DNA of 64,000 nucleotides from Bacteroides fragilis (GTDB taxonomy: Bacteria > Bacteroidota > Bacteroidia > Bacteroidales > Bacteroidaceae). The notes under the pieces were generated by a model. The model was not told where the DNA came from. It was given only the letters and a program-made list of their open reading frames with translations, and made no database searches. Positions 18,839 through 26,429 of this stretch are shown one piece after another. The translations under genes were made by a program, and so were the position numbers. Within the stretch, counting starts at the first letter, position 1. Every line of letters begins with the position of its first letter. The DNA lies in the NCBI RefSeq assembly GCF_002849695.1, contig NZ_CP018937.1, forward strand, positions 248,001 through 312,000, given 5' to 3'.

Positions 18839-20092
18839 ATGAACGGATCAAGAGATAAAGTGCGCAGTGCGCTCAATCACCGGAATACAGGTAGTGTACC
18901 GGTCGATTTCGGTGCAACAGCGGTTACAGGCATTCATTGCCGCATTGTAGAAGCATTGAGGAATTATTATGGGCTGGAACCCCGGCCGGTAAAGATTGTG
19001 GATGCCTTCCAAATGTTAGGGGAAGTAGATGCGGAACTGGCTGAAAAGATCGGTGTGGACTGTATCGGTATAGGAGGCCCTAAAGATATTTTCGATCTGG
19101 ATGTAACCCGTATGCGTGAACAGACAACACCTTGGGGACAACTGGTGTTGGTACCTGAAGCGATGGATCTTACTCCCGATGCTCAAGGAGATGTTTATGT
19201 GTATGCCGGAGGAGATAAAAGCTATCCCCCCAGTGCCGTGATGCCTAAAGGATGCTATTTTATTAATGCCATCGAGCGTCAGCACCCCATTGACGAAGAA
19301 CAGCTGAATCCGGAAGACAATGTGGAAGAGTTCGGATTGCTGACGGAGGGAGATCTGGCTTATTACCGTTCGGAGACAGATAAAGCATATCAGACCGGCC
19401 GGGCCGTCGTGGCCAGTTTCGGAGGCACAGCCTTGGGAGACGTTGCTTTTGTTCCCGGTATGGGGCTGAAGCAGCCGAAGGGGATCCGGAGTGTGGTGGA
19501 GTGGTATATGTCTACAGCCATGCGGCAGGATTATCTGCATCAGGTATTTGAGAAAGAGATTGATATTGCCATTGCTAATTATGAGAAACTTTGGGCTGCA
19601 CTCGGAGATAAAATAGAGGTGGTGCTGACATGTGGTACAGATTTCGGTTCACAAGAGTCGCAGTTTTGTTCCATAGATACCTTCCGCGAACTTTGGTTGC
19701 CGCACTATCGGCGGATGAACGACTGGATACATCAGCATACCACCTGGAAAATATTCAAGCACTCTTGCGGAGCTATCATTCCCATTTTGCCCGGGCTGAT
19801 CGAAGCCGGATTCGACATTATCAATCCGGTTCAGATTAATGCCAAAGACATGGATTCCCGGAGGTTGAAAGAGGAGTTCGGCAGCCGGCTGACTTTCTGG
19901 GGAGGAGGGGTCGACACGCAGAAGATACTGCCTTTCGGCACTCCGGATGAGATACGTCGCCATGTAAAGGAGCAGTGTGAGATATTGGGACGTGACGGAG
20001 GGTTTGTTTTTAATGCCGTCCATAACATTCAGGCCAATGTTCCCGTCGAGAATGTAGTTGCGATGTTCGATGCTTTAAAGGATTTCCGCTGA
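18839..20092 (+). CDS. UroD/MtaA-family corrinoid methyltransferase, candidate substrate-specific component
   Basis: This 417-residue soluble protein has the uroporphyrinogen decarboxylase-like barrel shared by corrinoid methyltransferases. It is not a HemE: it is longer, lacks the HemE N-terminal signature and sits beside a corrinoid protein. H308-x-C310 (FKHSCGAI) matches the first two metal ligands of the MtaA/MtbA group. The third position appears as H395 (NAVHNIQ) rather than cysteine. Related proteins act as the methyl-donor component of O-demethylases, moving a methyl group from a methoxy compound to cob(I)alamin. I infer that role here; the substrate is unknown. It is the third gene of the GH5 operon and lies 5 bp after GH3, so it is presumably induced together with mannan enzymes. 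Confidence 0.75.
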   Translation: MNGSRDKVRSALNHRNTGSVPVDFGATAVTGIHCRIVEALRNYYGLEPRPVKIVDAFQMLGEVDAELAEKIGVDCIGIGGPKDIFDLDVTRMREQTTPWGQLVLVPEAMDLTPDAQGDVYVYAGGDKSYPPSAVMPKGCYFINAIERQHPIDEEQLNPEDNVEEFGLLTEGDLAYYRSETDKAYQTGRAVVASFGGTALGDVAFVPGMGLKQPKGIRSVVEWYMSTAMRQDYLHQVFEKEIDIAIANYEKLWAALGDKIEVVLTCGTDFGSQESQFCSIDTFRELWLPHYRRMNDWIHQHTTWKIFKHSCGAIIPILPGLIEAGFDIINPVQINAKDMDSRRLKEEFGSRLTFWGGGVDTQKILPFGTPDEIRRHVKEQCEILGRDGGFVFNAVHNIQANVPVENVVAMFDALKDFR

Positions 20093-20135
20093 GGACCGTT
20101 TGCGGGGCTATAATTATTGACAATATGAAAATCGG

Positions 20136-20152
20136 CCGGCAACTGTTGCCGG
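20136..20152 (+). other. Intercistronic hairpin before the corrinoid protein gene
   Basis: CCGGCAA and TTGCCGG form a perfect 7-bp stem with a 3-nt loop inside the 141-bp gap between methyltransferase 1 and the corrinoid protein. No T-run follows, so it is not a terminator. It may stabilise or mark a processing site in the operon mRNA. I see no cobalamin riboswitch in this gap. Confidence 0.45.
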
Positions 20153-20233
20153 ATGAGGATACATCAATGCAATGAATCTATGTCAGAGGTTCGTTGGGAA
20201 AGAGTACGTATATATACATTATTAATCTTATAA

Positions 20234-20884
20234 ATGATAAATGCCATGAATAACCTCAATGAATTATATGAAGCCATCTTGGCGGGTAAATTGGAACAGG
20301 CAGTCAGCGTTACCAGAGAAGCGGTTGCCGAAGGAGTTGCACCTCAGGAGATCATCAATGAATATATGATCAAGGCCATGGAAGCCATCGGTGCACGTTT
20401 TGAATCGGGACAGGTGTTTGTGCCGAATCTCCTGATGAGCGCACGTGCCATGCGTGGTGCCCTCGATATACTCAAACCACTGATGCAGGGGAAGGCCGAT
20501 TCGTACATCGGCAGGATTGTGATTGGTACGGTCAAGGGAGATTTGCATGATATCGGTAAGAACTTGGTCGCCTCCATGTTTGAAGGGTGTGGATTTGAAG
20601 TCATCAACCTGGGAGTAGACGTATCGAGTGACAAATTCATCTCTGCGGCACTGGAGAACAAGGCAGACATCATTTGTATGTCCGCGTTGCTCACCACTAC
20701 CATGAACTATATGAAGGAGGTAATCGATGCCCTTGAAACCTCCGGATTGAGGGGAAAAGTGAAGGTGATGGTGGGAGGTGCGCCTGTCAGCGATGCTTTT
20801 GCCAGGTCTATCGGTGCCGATGCCTATACCAGTAATGCCAATGCAGCCGTAATCATGGCTAAAAAGTTGATAAACGCCTGCTGA
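20234..20884 (+). CDS. Corrinoid (B12-binding) methyl-carrier protein
   Basis: This 216-residue protein carries the methyl group between two methyltransferases. The N-terminal helical cap (about 5-85, B12-binding_2 type) is followed by the Rossmann-like B12-binding domain. The latter contains GDLHDIGKN, with H105 as the lower axial cobalt ligand (D-x-H-x-x-G). The downstream segments CMSALLTTTMNYM and VMVGGAPVS are typical of MtaC/MtbC/MtgC-type proteins. Length fits the family. The start is either 20234 or the in-frame ATG at 20246. It sits between two UroD-type methyltransferases, as expected for a three-component demethylase. Confidence 0.9.
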   Translation: MINAMNNLNELYEAILAGKLEQAVSVTREAVAEGVAPQEIINEYMIKAMEAIGARFESGQVFVPNLLMSARAMRGALDILKPLMQGKADSYIGRIVIGTVKGDLHDIGKNLVASMFEGCGFEVINLGVDVSSDKFISAALENKADIICMSALLTTTMNYMKEVIDALETSGLRGKVKVMVGGAPVSDAFARSIGADAYTSNANAAVIMAKKLINAC

Positions 20885-20886
20885 AC

Positions 20887-21588
20887 ATGTTTATGAATCC
20901 CCATATCGTTGAAGGATGCCTGCCTTTCACCTCGTTGAGGCTCGATCCGGAGGACATCAGTCTTTCGATGGGTGCCGGTTACGTGCCCGACGCAGAGATG
21001 CGGGCAATGTGCCGTGCACTCGAAGAAGAGATTGCCGGCATTTGTATTCCCCGGTTTCTGTATATTCTGTTCGATTCCGAACCGGCCGGTACTTGCGAAG
21101 TGGGAGTGAATGGGATTTGCCTGAAGACGGGAGCCGTTATTACTCCCTATCTGAAAGATGCTGCGGGCTATGCGCTCTTTGTGGCCACTGCGGGGCGTGA
21201 GTTTGAGGCTTTTCAGCATGAAACGTGCGCCCGGGGTGACATTCTGCGGGAGTTTCTTCTGGATGCCTATGGTTCGGCGATTGCCGAAGCTGTCGTCCGT
21301 GAGGTGTGCCGGAAGGTGGAAACACAGATGTTCGCTTTAGGCTATGGGGTGAGCCATCCTTACAGTCCCGGTTATTGCGGGTGGCATGTCACACAGCAAC
21401 AGTTACTTTTCAGTTGCCTGCCCGAATCTCCTTGTGGGATTCGGTTGAGTGATTCTTCCCTGATGTCACCCATTAAGTCGGTCAGCGGTATTCTTGCTTA
21501 TGGTCCCCGCATGGTCAAGTGGAAATATGGATGCGAACTGTGCGGCAAAGCCGATTGCTATAAAAACAGAAATAAACTAAAAAGATAG
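20887..21588 (+). CDS. MetH activation-domain-like protein with C-terminal cysteine motif
   Basis: This 233-residue protein resembles the S-adenosylmethionine-binding reactivation domain of cobalamin-dependent methionine synthase, here as a separate polypeptide. The diagnostic stretch is YSPGYCGWHVTQQQLLFSCL (from about 157), followed by a ligand-type SPIKSVSG segment. The C-terminus adds CELCGKADC (C-x2-C-x4-C), which could hold a metal or cluster. Such proteins are found with corrinoid methyltransferases. They could re-methylate oxidised cob(II)alamin using SAM, in place of the ferredoxin-type activator (RACE/RamA), of which there is no gene here. It begins 2 bp after the corrinoid gene stop and 6 bp before methyltransferase 2. 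Confidence 0.75.
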   Translation: MFMNPHIVEGCLPFTSLRLDPEDISLSMGAGYVPDAEMRAMCRALEEEIAGICIPRFLYILFDSEPAGTCEVGVNGICLKTGAVITPYLKDAAGYALFVATAGREFEAFQHETCARGDILREFLLDAYGSAIAEAVVREVCRKVETQMFALGYGVSHPYSPGYCGWHVTQQQLLFSCLPESPCGIRLSDSSLMSPIKSVSGILAYGPRMVKWKYGCELCGKADCYKNRNKLKR

Positions 21589-21594
21589 AATGCT

Positions 21595-22599
21595 ATGGAA
21601 CTGTCACAATATATAAAAGATAAATTAGTATCAGAGAAACGGGTGGCAATGCCCATCATGACCCATCCGGGCATCGAGTTACTGGGTAAACGGGTGCTGG
21701 ATGCCGTAACGGACGGAGAAATCCATTATCACGCCATCCGTGCCTTGAATGAATGTTTTCCGCAATCGGTGGCTTGTACCACCATTATGGATCTTACAGT
21801 AGAGGCAGAAGCCTTTGGAGCACAACTCAGTATGTCTTCAAATGAAGTACCCAGCGTGTCCGGGCGCCTGCTTGCCGGATATGCAGATGTAGAGGCCTTG
21901 CAGGTTCCTTCACTTGAATCCGGGCGTGTGCCTCAATACTTGCAGGCCGACCGCCTGGCGTCAAAAGGGATAGATAAGCCCGTGCTGGCGGGATGTATCG
22001 GTCCTTACTCTTTGGCAGGACGTCTGTATGATATGACGGAAATCATGATGGCTATTTATACAGAACCCGAAACAGCCCGGCTATTGCTTGAAAAATGTAC
22101 GGAGTTCATTCTCCGCTATTGTCTTGCTATTAAGGAGACTGGGGTAGCCGGGGTCATTATGGCGGAACCGGCTGCGGGGCTTCTTTCGAATGAAGATTGC
22201 CTGCAATATTCGTCTGTCTACGTGAAACGCATTATCGATGCCGTGCAGGACGATTCGTTTACGGTTATCCTGCATAATTGCGGTAATACGGGACATTGTA
22301 CTCCGGCTATGCTGGCTACCGGTGCCCAAGGATATCATTTCGGTAATAAAGCGGATATGCTTGCCGCTCTCCGCGAGTGCCCTTCGGATGTATGGGTGAT
22401 GGGGAATCTGGACCCTGTGGGCGTATTCAGGATGTTAACTCCCGAAGAAGTTTTCGCGCAGACAGAAGAACTTCTGAGCTGTACAGGCGGATACGCTAAC
22501 TTTATTATCTCTACCGGTTGCGACACTCCGCCCGAAGTACCTTTTGATAACATTCAGGCTTTTTATCTGGCTGTAGAGAAATACAATAAGGGGAGATGA
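21595..22599 (+). CDS. MtaA/MtbA-type methylcorrinoid:thiol methyltransferase
   Basis: This 334-residue UroD-fold protein is the likely second methyltransferase, removing the methyl group from the corrinoid protein. It has all three zinc ligands of the MtaA/MtbA group: H227-x-C229 (LHNCGNTGH) and C309 (STGCDTPP). In methanogens this zinc activates the thiol of coenzyme M. Bacteroides has no coenzyme M, so another thiol such as homocysteine is a reasonable acceptor; this is inference. It ends the operon, 18 bp before the promoter box of the next unit. Confidence 0.8.
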   Translation: MELSQYIKDKLVSEKRVAMPIMTHPGIELLGKRVLDAVTDGEIHYHAIRALNECFPQSVACTTIMDLTVEAEAFGAQLSMSSNEVPSVSGRLLAGYADVEALQVPSLESGRVPQYLQADRLASKGIDKPVLAGCIGPYSLAGRLYDMTEIMMAIYTEPETARLLLEKCTEFILRYCLAIKETGVAGVIMAEPAAGLLSNEDCLQYSSVYVKRIIDAVQDDSFTVILHNCGNTGHCTPAMLATGAQGYHFGNKADMLAALRECPSDVWVMGNLDPVGVFRMLTPEEVFAQTEELLSCTGGYANFIISTGCDTPPEVPFDNIQAFYLAVEKYNKGR

Positions 22600-22616
22600 A
22601 TGATAATACCAGTATT

Positions 22617-22661
22617 GGATAATATTGTACTTGTTTCCGGGGGGAATCCCTCCTACTTTTG
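22617..22661 (+). promoter_or_regulatory. PUL box and -7 element before the GH26-GH130 operon
   Basis: GGATAATATTGTACTTG (22617-22633) matches the box at 13 of 17 positions. It stands exactly 37 nt before TACTTTTG (22654-22661), a perfect TAnnTTTG. The GH26 start is 29 nt further on. This separates the GH26-GH130-transporter-epimerase unit from the methyltransferase operon. Confidence 0.65.
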
Positions 22662-22690
22662 TGAAGTATTCATTGTTAAATAAACGATTT

Positions 22691-23815
22691 ATGATTAAGA
22701 GAATAAAGATATTGGCTACAGGTGCACTGCTGATGGCAGGATTGGGCGCCTGTTCTCCTTCGGGAAAGAAAACGGGGTCGGAAACAGTTGCTGATACCCT
22801 GCGTACAGCGGAAACGGTGAACTTATTGAATAATCTCCGGCAGATTCCCGGACAAGGATTCATGTTCGGTCACCATGACGATCCGCTTTACGGTGTGGGC
22901 TGGGAAGGTGACGAAGGGCGCAGTGATGTGAAAAGTGTGTGCGGTGACTATCCTGCGGTTATGTCGTTCGATCTGGGACATATAGAATTGGAAGGTGAGA
23001 AAAGTCTGGATCATGTGCAGTTCCGTAAAATACGGCAGGAAACGATTAACCAGTACAAGCGTGGAGGAATGGTTTCTTTCAGTTGGCACCTCGACAATCC
23101 GTCGACCGGCAAAGACGCATGGGATGTGAGTGACACGACGGTCGTTGCCTCCATACTTCCGGGTGGAACACATCACACCAAGTTCGTGGGTTGGCTCGAT
23201 GCCGTTGCGGCCTTTATGAATACTCTGGAAACAGAAGACGGGACAAAGATACCGGTTCTTTTCCGTCCCTGGCACGAACATACCGGAAGCTGGTTCTGGT
23301 GGGGACAAAATCTTTGTACGGCTGAACAATACAAAGCCCTCTGGCGGATGACGTATGAACGTATGCATGCCAAAGGAGTAAAGAACTTGCTTTATGCTTA
23401 TTCCCCGGGATCGGAACCAAAGGATTCGGCAGCTTATCTGGAACGTTATCCGGGAGATGACATCATCGACCTGGTGGGCTTTGACACCTATCAGTTCGAC
23501 CGGACGCAGTATATGGAGCAACTGGATAAGTCACTTGCCATCCTGACAGAAGTGGGGCAGTCGCACAATAAGCCTATCGCCATCACTGAAACCGGTTTCG
23601 AAGCTATTCCCGATTCTACCTGGTGGACACAGACACTCTATCCGGTAATCAGCAAGTACCCTATCAGTTATGTGCTGGTATGGCGCAATGCACGTGAACG
23701 GGTGAATCACTATTATGCTCCTTATCCCGGGCAGGTGTCTGCCGATGACTTTGTGAAGTTCTACCGTGAGCCGGAAACTTTGTTTGTCTCGGACGTGAAA
23801 GACCTTTATAAATAG
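22691..23815 (+). CDS. GH26 beta-mannanase (mannobiose-forming type by context), lipoprotein
   Basis: This 374-residue GH26 enzyme starts at the ATG at 22691, which gives a clean lipoprotein signal (MIKRIKILATGALLMAGLGAC, cysteine near 21). An upstream ATG at 22625 lies within the promoter. The acid/base is E196 (FRPWHEHTGSWFWWG) and the nucleophile is E300 (AITETGFEA). In B. fragilis, a GH26 in this position, followed by GH130, a symporter and an epimerase, is an exo-acting mannanase that releases mannobiose for the intracellular pathway. The gene order here is the same, so that role is likely. Confidence 0.92.
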   Translation: MIKRIKILATGALLMAGLGACSPSGKKTGSETVADTLRTAETVNLLNNLRQIPGQGFMFGHHDDPLYGVGWEGDEGRSDVKSVCGDYPAVMSFDLGHIELEGEKSLDHVQFRKIRQETINQYKRGGMVSFSWHLDNPSTGKDAWDVSDTTVVASILPGGTHHTKFVGWLDAVAAFMNTLETEDGTKIPVLFRPWHEHTGSWFWWGQNLCTAEQYKALWRMTYERMHAKGVKNLLYAYSPGSEPKDSAAYLERYPGDDIIDLVGFDTYQFDRTQYMEQLDKSLAILTEVGQSHNKPIAITETGFEAIPDSTWWTQTLYPVISKYPISYVLVWRNARERVNHYYAPYPGQVSADDFVKFYREPETLFVSDVKDLYK

Positions 23816-23851
23816 AAAATCAAATAAATAACGATAAAAACACTGTCCATT

Positions 23852-25024
23852 ATGAGTCTGTTTAATGATAAAGTTGCTAAATTGCTCTCCGGGCATGAAG
23901 CACTGTTAACACGCAGGAACGAACCGATAGAAGAAGGAAACGGAGTGATAACGCGTTACCGTTATCCTGTGCTGACCGCTGCGCATACGCCTGTCTTTTG
24001 GCGATACGATCTGAATGAGGAGACGAACCCTTTCCTGATGGAGCGTATCGGCGTGAATGCAACGCTGAATGCCGGGGCCATTAAGTGGGAGGGGAAATAT
24101 CTGATGCTGGTGAGGGTAGAGGGAGTCGACCGCAAATCATTCTTTGCTGTTGCCGAAAGCCCGAATGGCATTGATAATTTCCGTTTCTGGGAATATCCGG
24201 TGACTTTGCCCGAAGATGTGATTCCGGCAACCAATGTATACGATATGCGTCTCACTGCCCACGAAGACGGTTGGATTTACGGCATCTTCTGTGCCGAGCG
24301 GCATGATGATGATGCTCCTGCCAGTGACTTGTCGTCGGCTACTGCCACGGCCGGTATCGCCCGCACCAGAGACTTGAAAAATTGGGAACGCCTGCCGGAT
24401 CTGAAAACAAAGAGCCAGCAACGCAATGTGGTGCTTCATCCCGAGTTTGTGGATGGAAAGTATGCACTCTATACCCGTCCGCAAGACGGATTCATAGATA
24501 CCGGTAGCGGAGGAGGTATCGGGTGGGCACTGATTGACGACATGACTCATGCAGAGGTGAGTGAAGAGAAGATTATCGACAAACGCTATTATCATACCAT
24601 CAAAGAGGTGAAGAACGGTGAGGGACCGCATCCCATCAAGACCCCTCAGGGATGGCTTCACCTGGCTCATGGGGTACGCAATTGTGCCGCCGGACTGAGG
24701 TATGTGCTGTATATGTATATGACTTCGTTGGAAGACCCTACCCGGCTGATAGCCTCTCCGGCAGGTTACTTTATGGCTCCGGTAGGAGAAGAGCGCGTCG
24801 GTGATGTATCGAATGTACTCTTTTCGAATGGCTGGATAGCCGATGATGACGGGAAAGTGTTTATCTACTATGCCTCGTCGGATACCCGGATGCACGTGGC
24901 CACCTCGACTGTCGAACGGTTGGTGGACTATTGCCTGCATACCCCTCAGGACGGTTTTTGTTCCTCGGCTTCGGTGGAGGTACTGAAAAACCTGATTGAG
25001 CGGAACCTGAAACTGATGAAATAA
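23852..25024 (+). CDS. 4-O-beta-D-mannosyl-D-glucose phosphorylase (GH130)
   Basis: This 390-residue cytoplasmic enzyme phosphorolyses mannosyl-glucose to mannose 1-phosphate and glucose. It shows the five-bladed GH130 propeller pattern (GVNATLNAGAIKWEGKYLMLVRVEG) and the proposed catalytic aspartate D131 in VYDMRLT, the position reported for the B. fragilis enzyme. No signal peptide is present. It sits with the mannobiose 2-epimerase that makes its substrate and with a sugar symporter. Length and residues fit GH130 subfamily 1. Confidence 0.95.
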   Translation: MSLFNDKVAKLLSGHEALLTRRNEPIEEGNGVITRYRYPVLTAAHTPVFWRYDLNEETNPFLMERIGVNATLNAGAIKWEGKYLMLVRVEGVDRKSFFAVAESPNGIDNFRFWEYPVTLPEDVIPATNVYDMRLTAHEDGWIYGIFCAERHDDDAPASDLSSATATAGIARTRDLKNWERLPDLKTKSQQRNVVLHPEFVDGKYALYTRPQDGFIDTGSGGGIGWALIDDMTHAEVSEEKIIDKRYYHTIKEVKNGEGPHPIKTPQGWLHLAHGVRNCAAGLRYVLYMYMTSLEDPTRLIASPAGYFMAPVGEERVGDVSNVLFSNGWIADDDGKVFIYYASSDTRMHVATSTVERLVDYCLHTPQDGFCSSASVEVLKNLIERNLKLMK

Positions 25025-25040
25025 GAAAACCAAGAATAGA

Positions 25041-26429
25041 ATGACCACTATGATTACACTGAAAGAGAAGATCGGCTACGGATTGGGCGATATGGCTTCA
25101 TCCATGTTCTGGAAACTGTTCGGTTCTTATCTGATGATTTTTTACACCGATGTGTTCGGGCTGCCGGCCGCTGCGGTAGGAACCATGTTTCTGATTACCC
25201 GGGTGTGGGATTCGGCTTTCGACCCTATTGTGGGAGTGATTGCCGACCGTACCCAGACCCGCTGGGGCAAGTTTCGTCCTTACCTGCTGTATCTTGCTGT
25301 CCCCTTTGCGCTGATAGGTATCTTTACCTTCACCACTCCGCAACTGAGCGATACGGGAAAACTTGTCTATGCCTACATCACCTATTCTTTGATGATGATG
25401 GTATATTCGGCTATCAATGTGCCTTATGCTTCTCTGCTGGGAGTGATGAGTCCCGATCCGAAAGAGCGGAACACGTTGTCCACCTATCGCATGACTTTTG
25501 CCTATATCGGCAGTTTCATCGCTTTGTTGCTGTTCATGCCGATGGTAAATCTGTTTGGAGGTGCGGAGGATGAACAGCGTGGCTGGATGTTGAGTGTAGT
25601 GGTGATCGCTGTGATGTGTGCGGTTCTGTTCTATCTCTGTTTTGCGTTGACGCGTGAACGGGTGAAACCGATCCGGGAAGTGCAGGGCTCTCTGAAAGAT
25701 GACTTGAGGGATCTGCTTCACAACCGCCCGTGGTGGATCTTGCTGGGTGCCGGAGTGGCGGCTCTGGTCTTCAACTCCATCCGTGACGGAGCTACGGTTT
25801 ATTATTTTAAGTACTTTGTGGTAGAAGAGGATTATTCAACAGTCTCCCTCTTCGGGGTCTCTTTTGTGCTGAGCGGGCTTTACTTAGCGGTGGGGCAGGC
25901 TGCCAATATCGTGGGGGTGATTCTTGCCGCACCGGTCAGCAACCGCATTGGCAAAAAGAATACATATATGGGAGCCATGAGCCTGGCTACTATACTTTCC
26001 GTCATTTTTTACTGGTTCGGAAAAGGAGATATCGCTCTGATCTTTGTCTTCCAGGTACTCATCAGCATTTGTGCCGGAAGTATCTTCCCTTTGCTCTGGT
26101 CGATGTACGCCGATTGTGCCGACTACTCCGAACTGAAAACAGGCAACCGGGCTACGGGGCTGATCTTTTCCTCTTCGTCCATGAGCCAGAAGTTCGGATG
26201 GGCCATAGGAAGTGCATTGACCGGTTGGCTACTGGCTTACTTCGGATTTCGTGCCAACGAGGTGCAGAGTGTAGAAGCCATTCACGGAATTAAGATGTTT
26301 CTCAGTTGGATGCCGGCCGTCGGGACGGTACTGTCTGTTATCTTTATCAGCATGTACCCACTGTCGGAGAAGAGAATGAAAGAGGTGACCTCGGAATTGG
26401 AGAAGAAAAGACAAATTGCTCAATCATGA
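25041..26429 (+). CDS. GPH-family sugar:cation symporter (manno-disaccharide uptake by context)
   Basis: This 462-residue MFS protein has about twelve hydrophobic segments. The GPH-type N-terminus (KEKIGYGLGDMASSMFW, FYTDVFGLP) and the D-R-T-x-T-R-W-G-K-F-R-P loop (about residues 67-79) are characteristic of melibiose-type cation symporters. It would move mannobiose from periplasm to cytoplasm for epimerisation. It follows GH130 by 16 bp and overlaps the epimerase by ATGA. The start is 25041 or the in-frame ATG at 25050. Confidence 0.9.
   Translation: MTTMITLKEKIGYGLGDMASSMFWKLFGSYLMIFYTDVFGLPAAAVGTMFLITRVWDSAFDPIVGVIADRTQTRWGKFRPYLLYLAVPFALIGIFTFTTPQLSDTGKLVYAYITYSLMMMVYSAINVPYASLLGVMSPDPKERNTLSTYRMTFAYIGSFIALLLFMPMVNLFGGAEDEQRGWMLSVVVIAVMCAVLFYLCFALTRERVKPIREVQGSLKDDLRDLLHNRPWWILLGAGVAALVFNSIRDGATVYYFKYFVVEEDYSTVSLFGVSFVLSGLYLAVGQAANIVGVILAAPVSNRIGKKNTYMGAMSLATILSVIFYWFGKGDIALIFVFQVLISICAGSIFPLLWSMYADCADYSELKTGNRATGLIFSSSSMSQKFGWAIGSALTGWLLAYFGFRANEVQSVEAIHGIKMFLSWMPAVGTVLSVIFISMYPLSEKRMKEVTSELEKKRQIAQS

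Noticed and set aside
18839..20092. Identification as uroporphyrinogen decarboxylase (hemE)
   Set aside because: The protein is longer than HemE, carries the H-x-C metal motif, and sits with a corrinoid protein and a second methyltransferase.
20106..20122. Weak resemblance to the PUL box before the corrinoid gene
   Set aside because: About 9 of 15 positions match and no -7 element lies 37 nt downstream.
20093..20233. Possible cobalamin riboswitch before the corrinoid protein gene
   Set aside because: The gap is only 141 bp and shows just one 7-bp hairpin; I could not find a B12-box-like core or the multi-stem layout.
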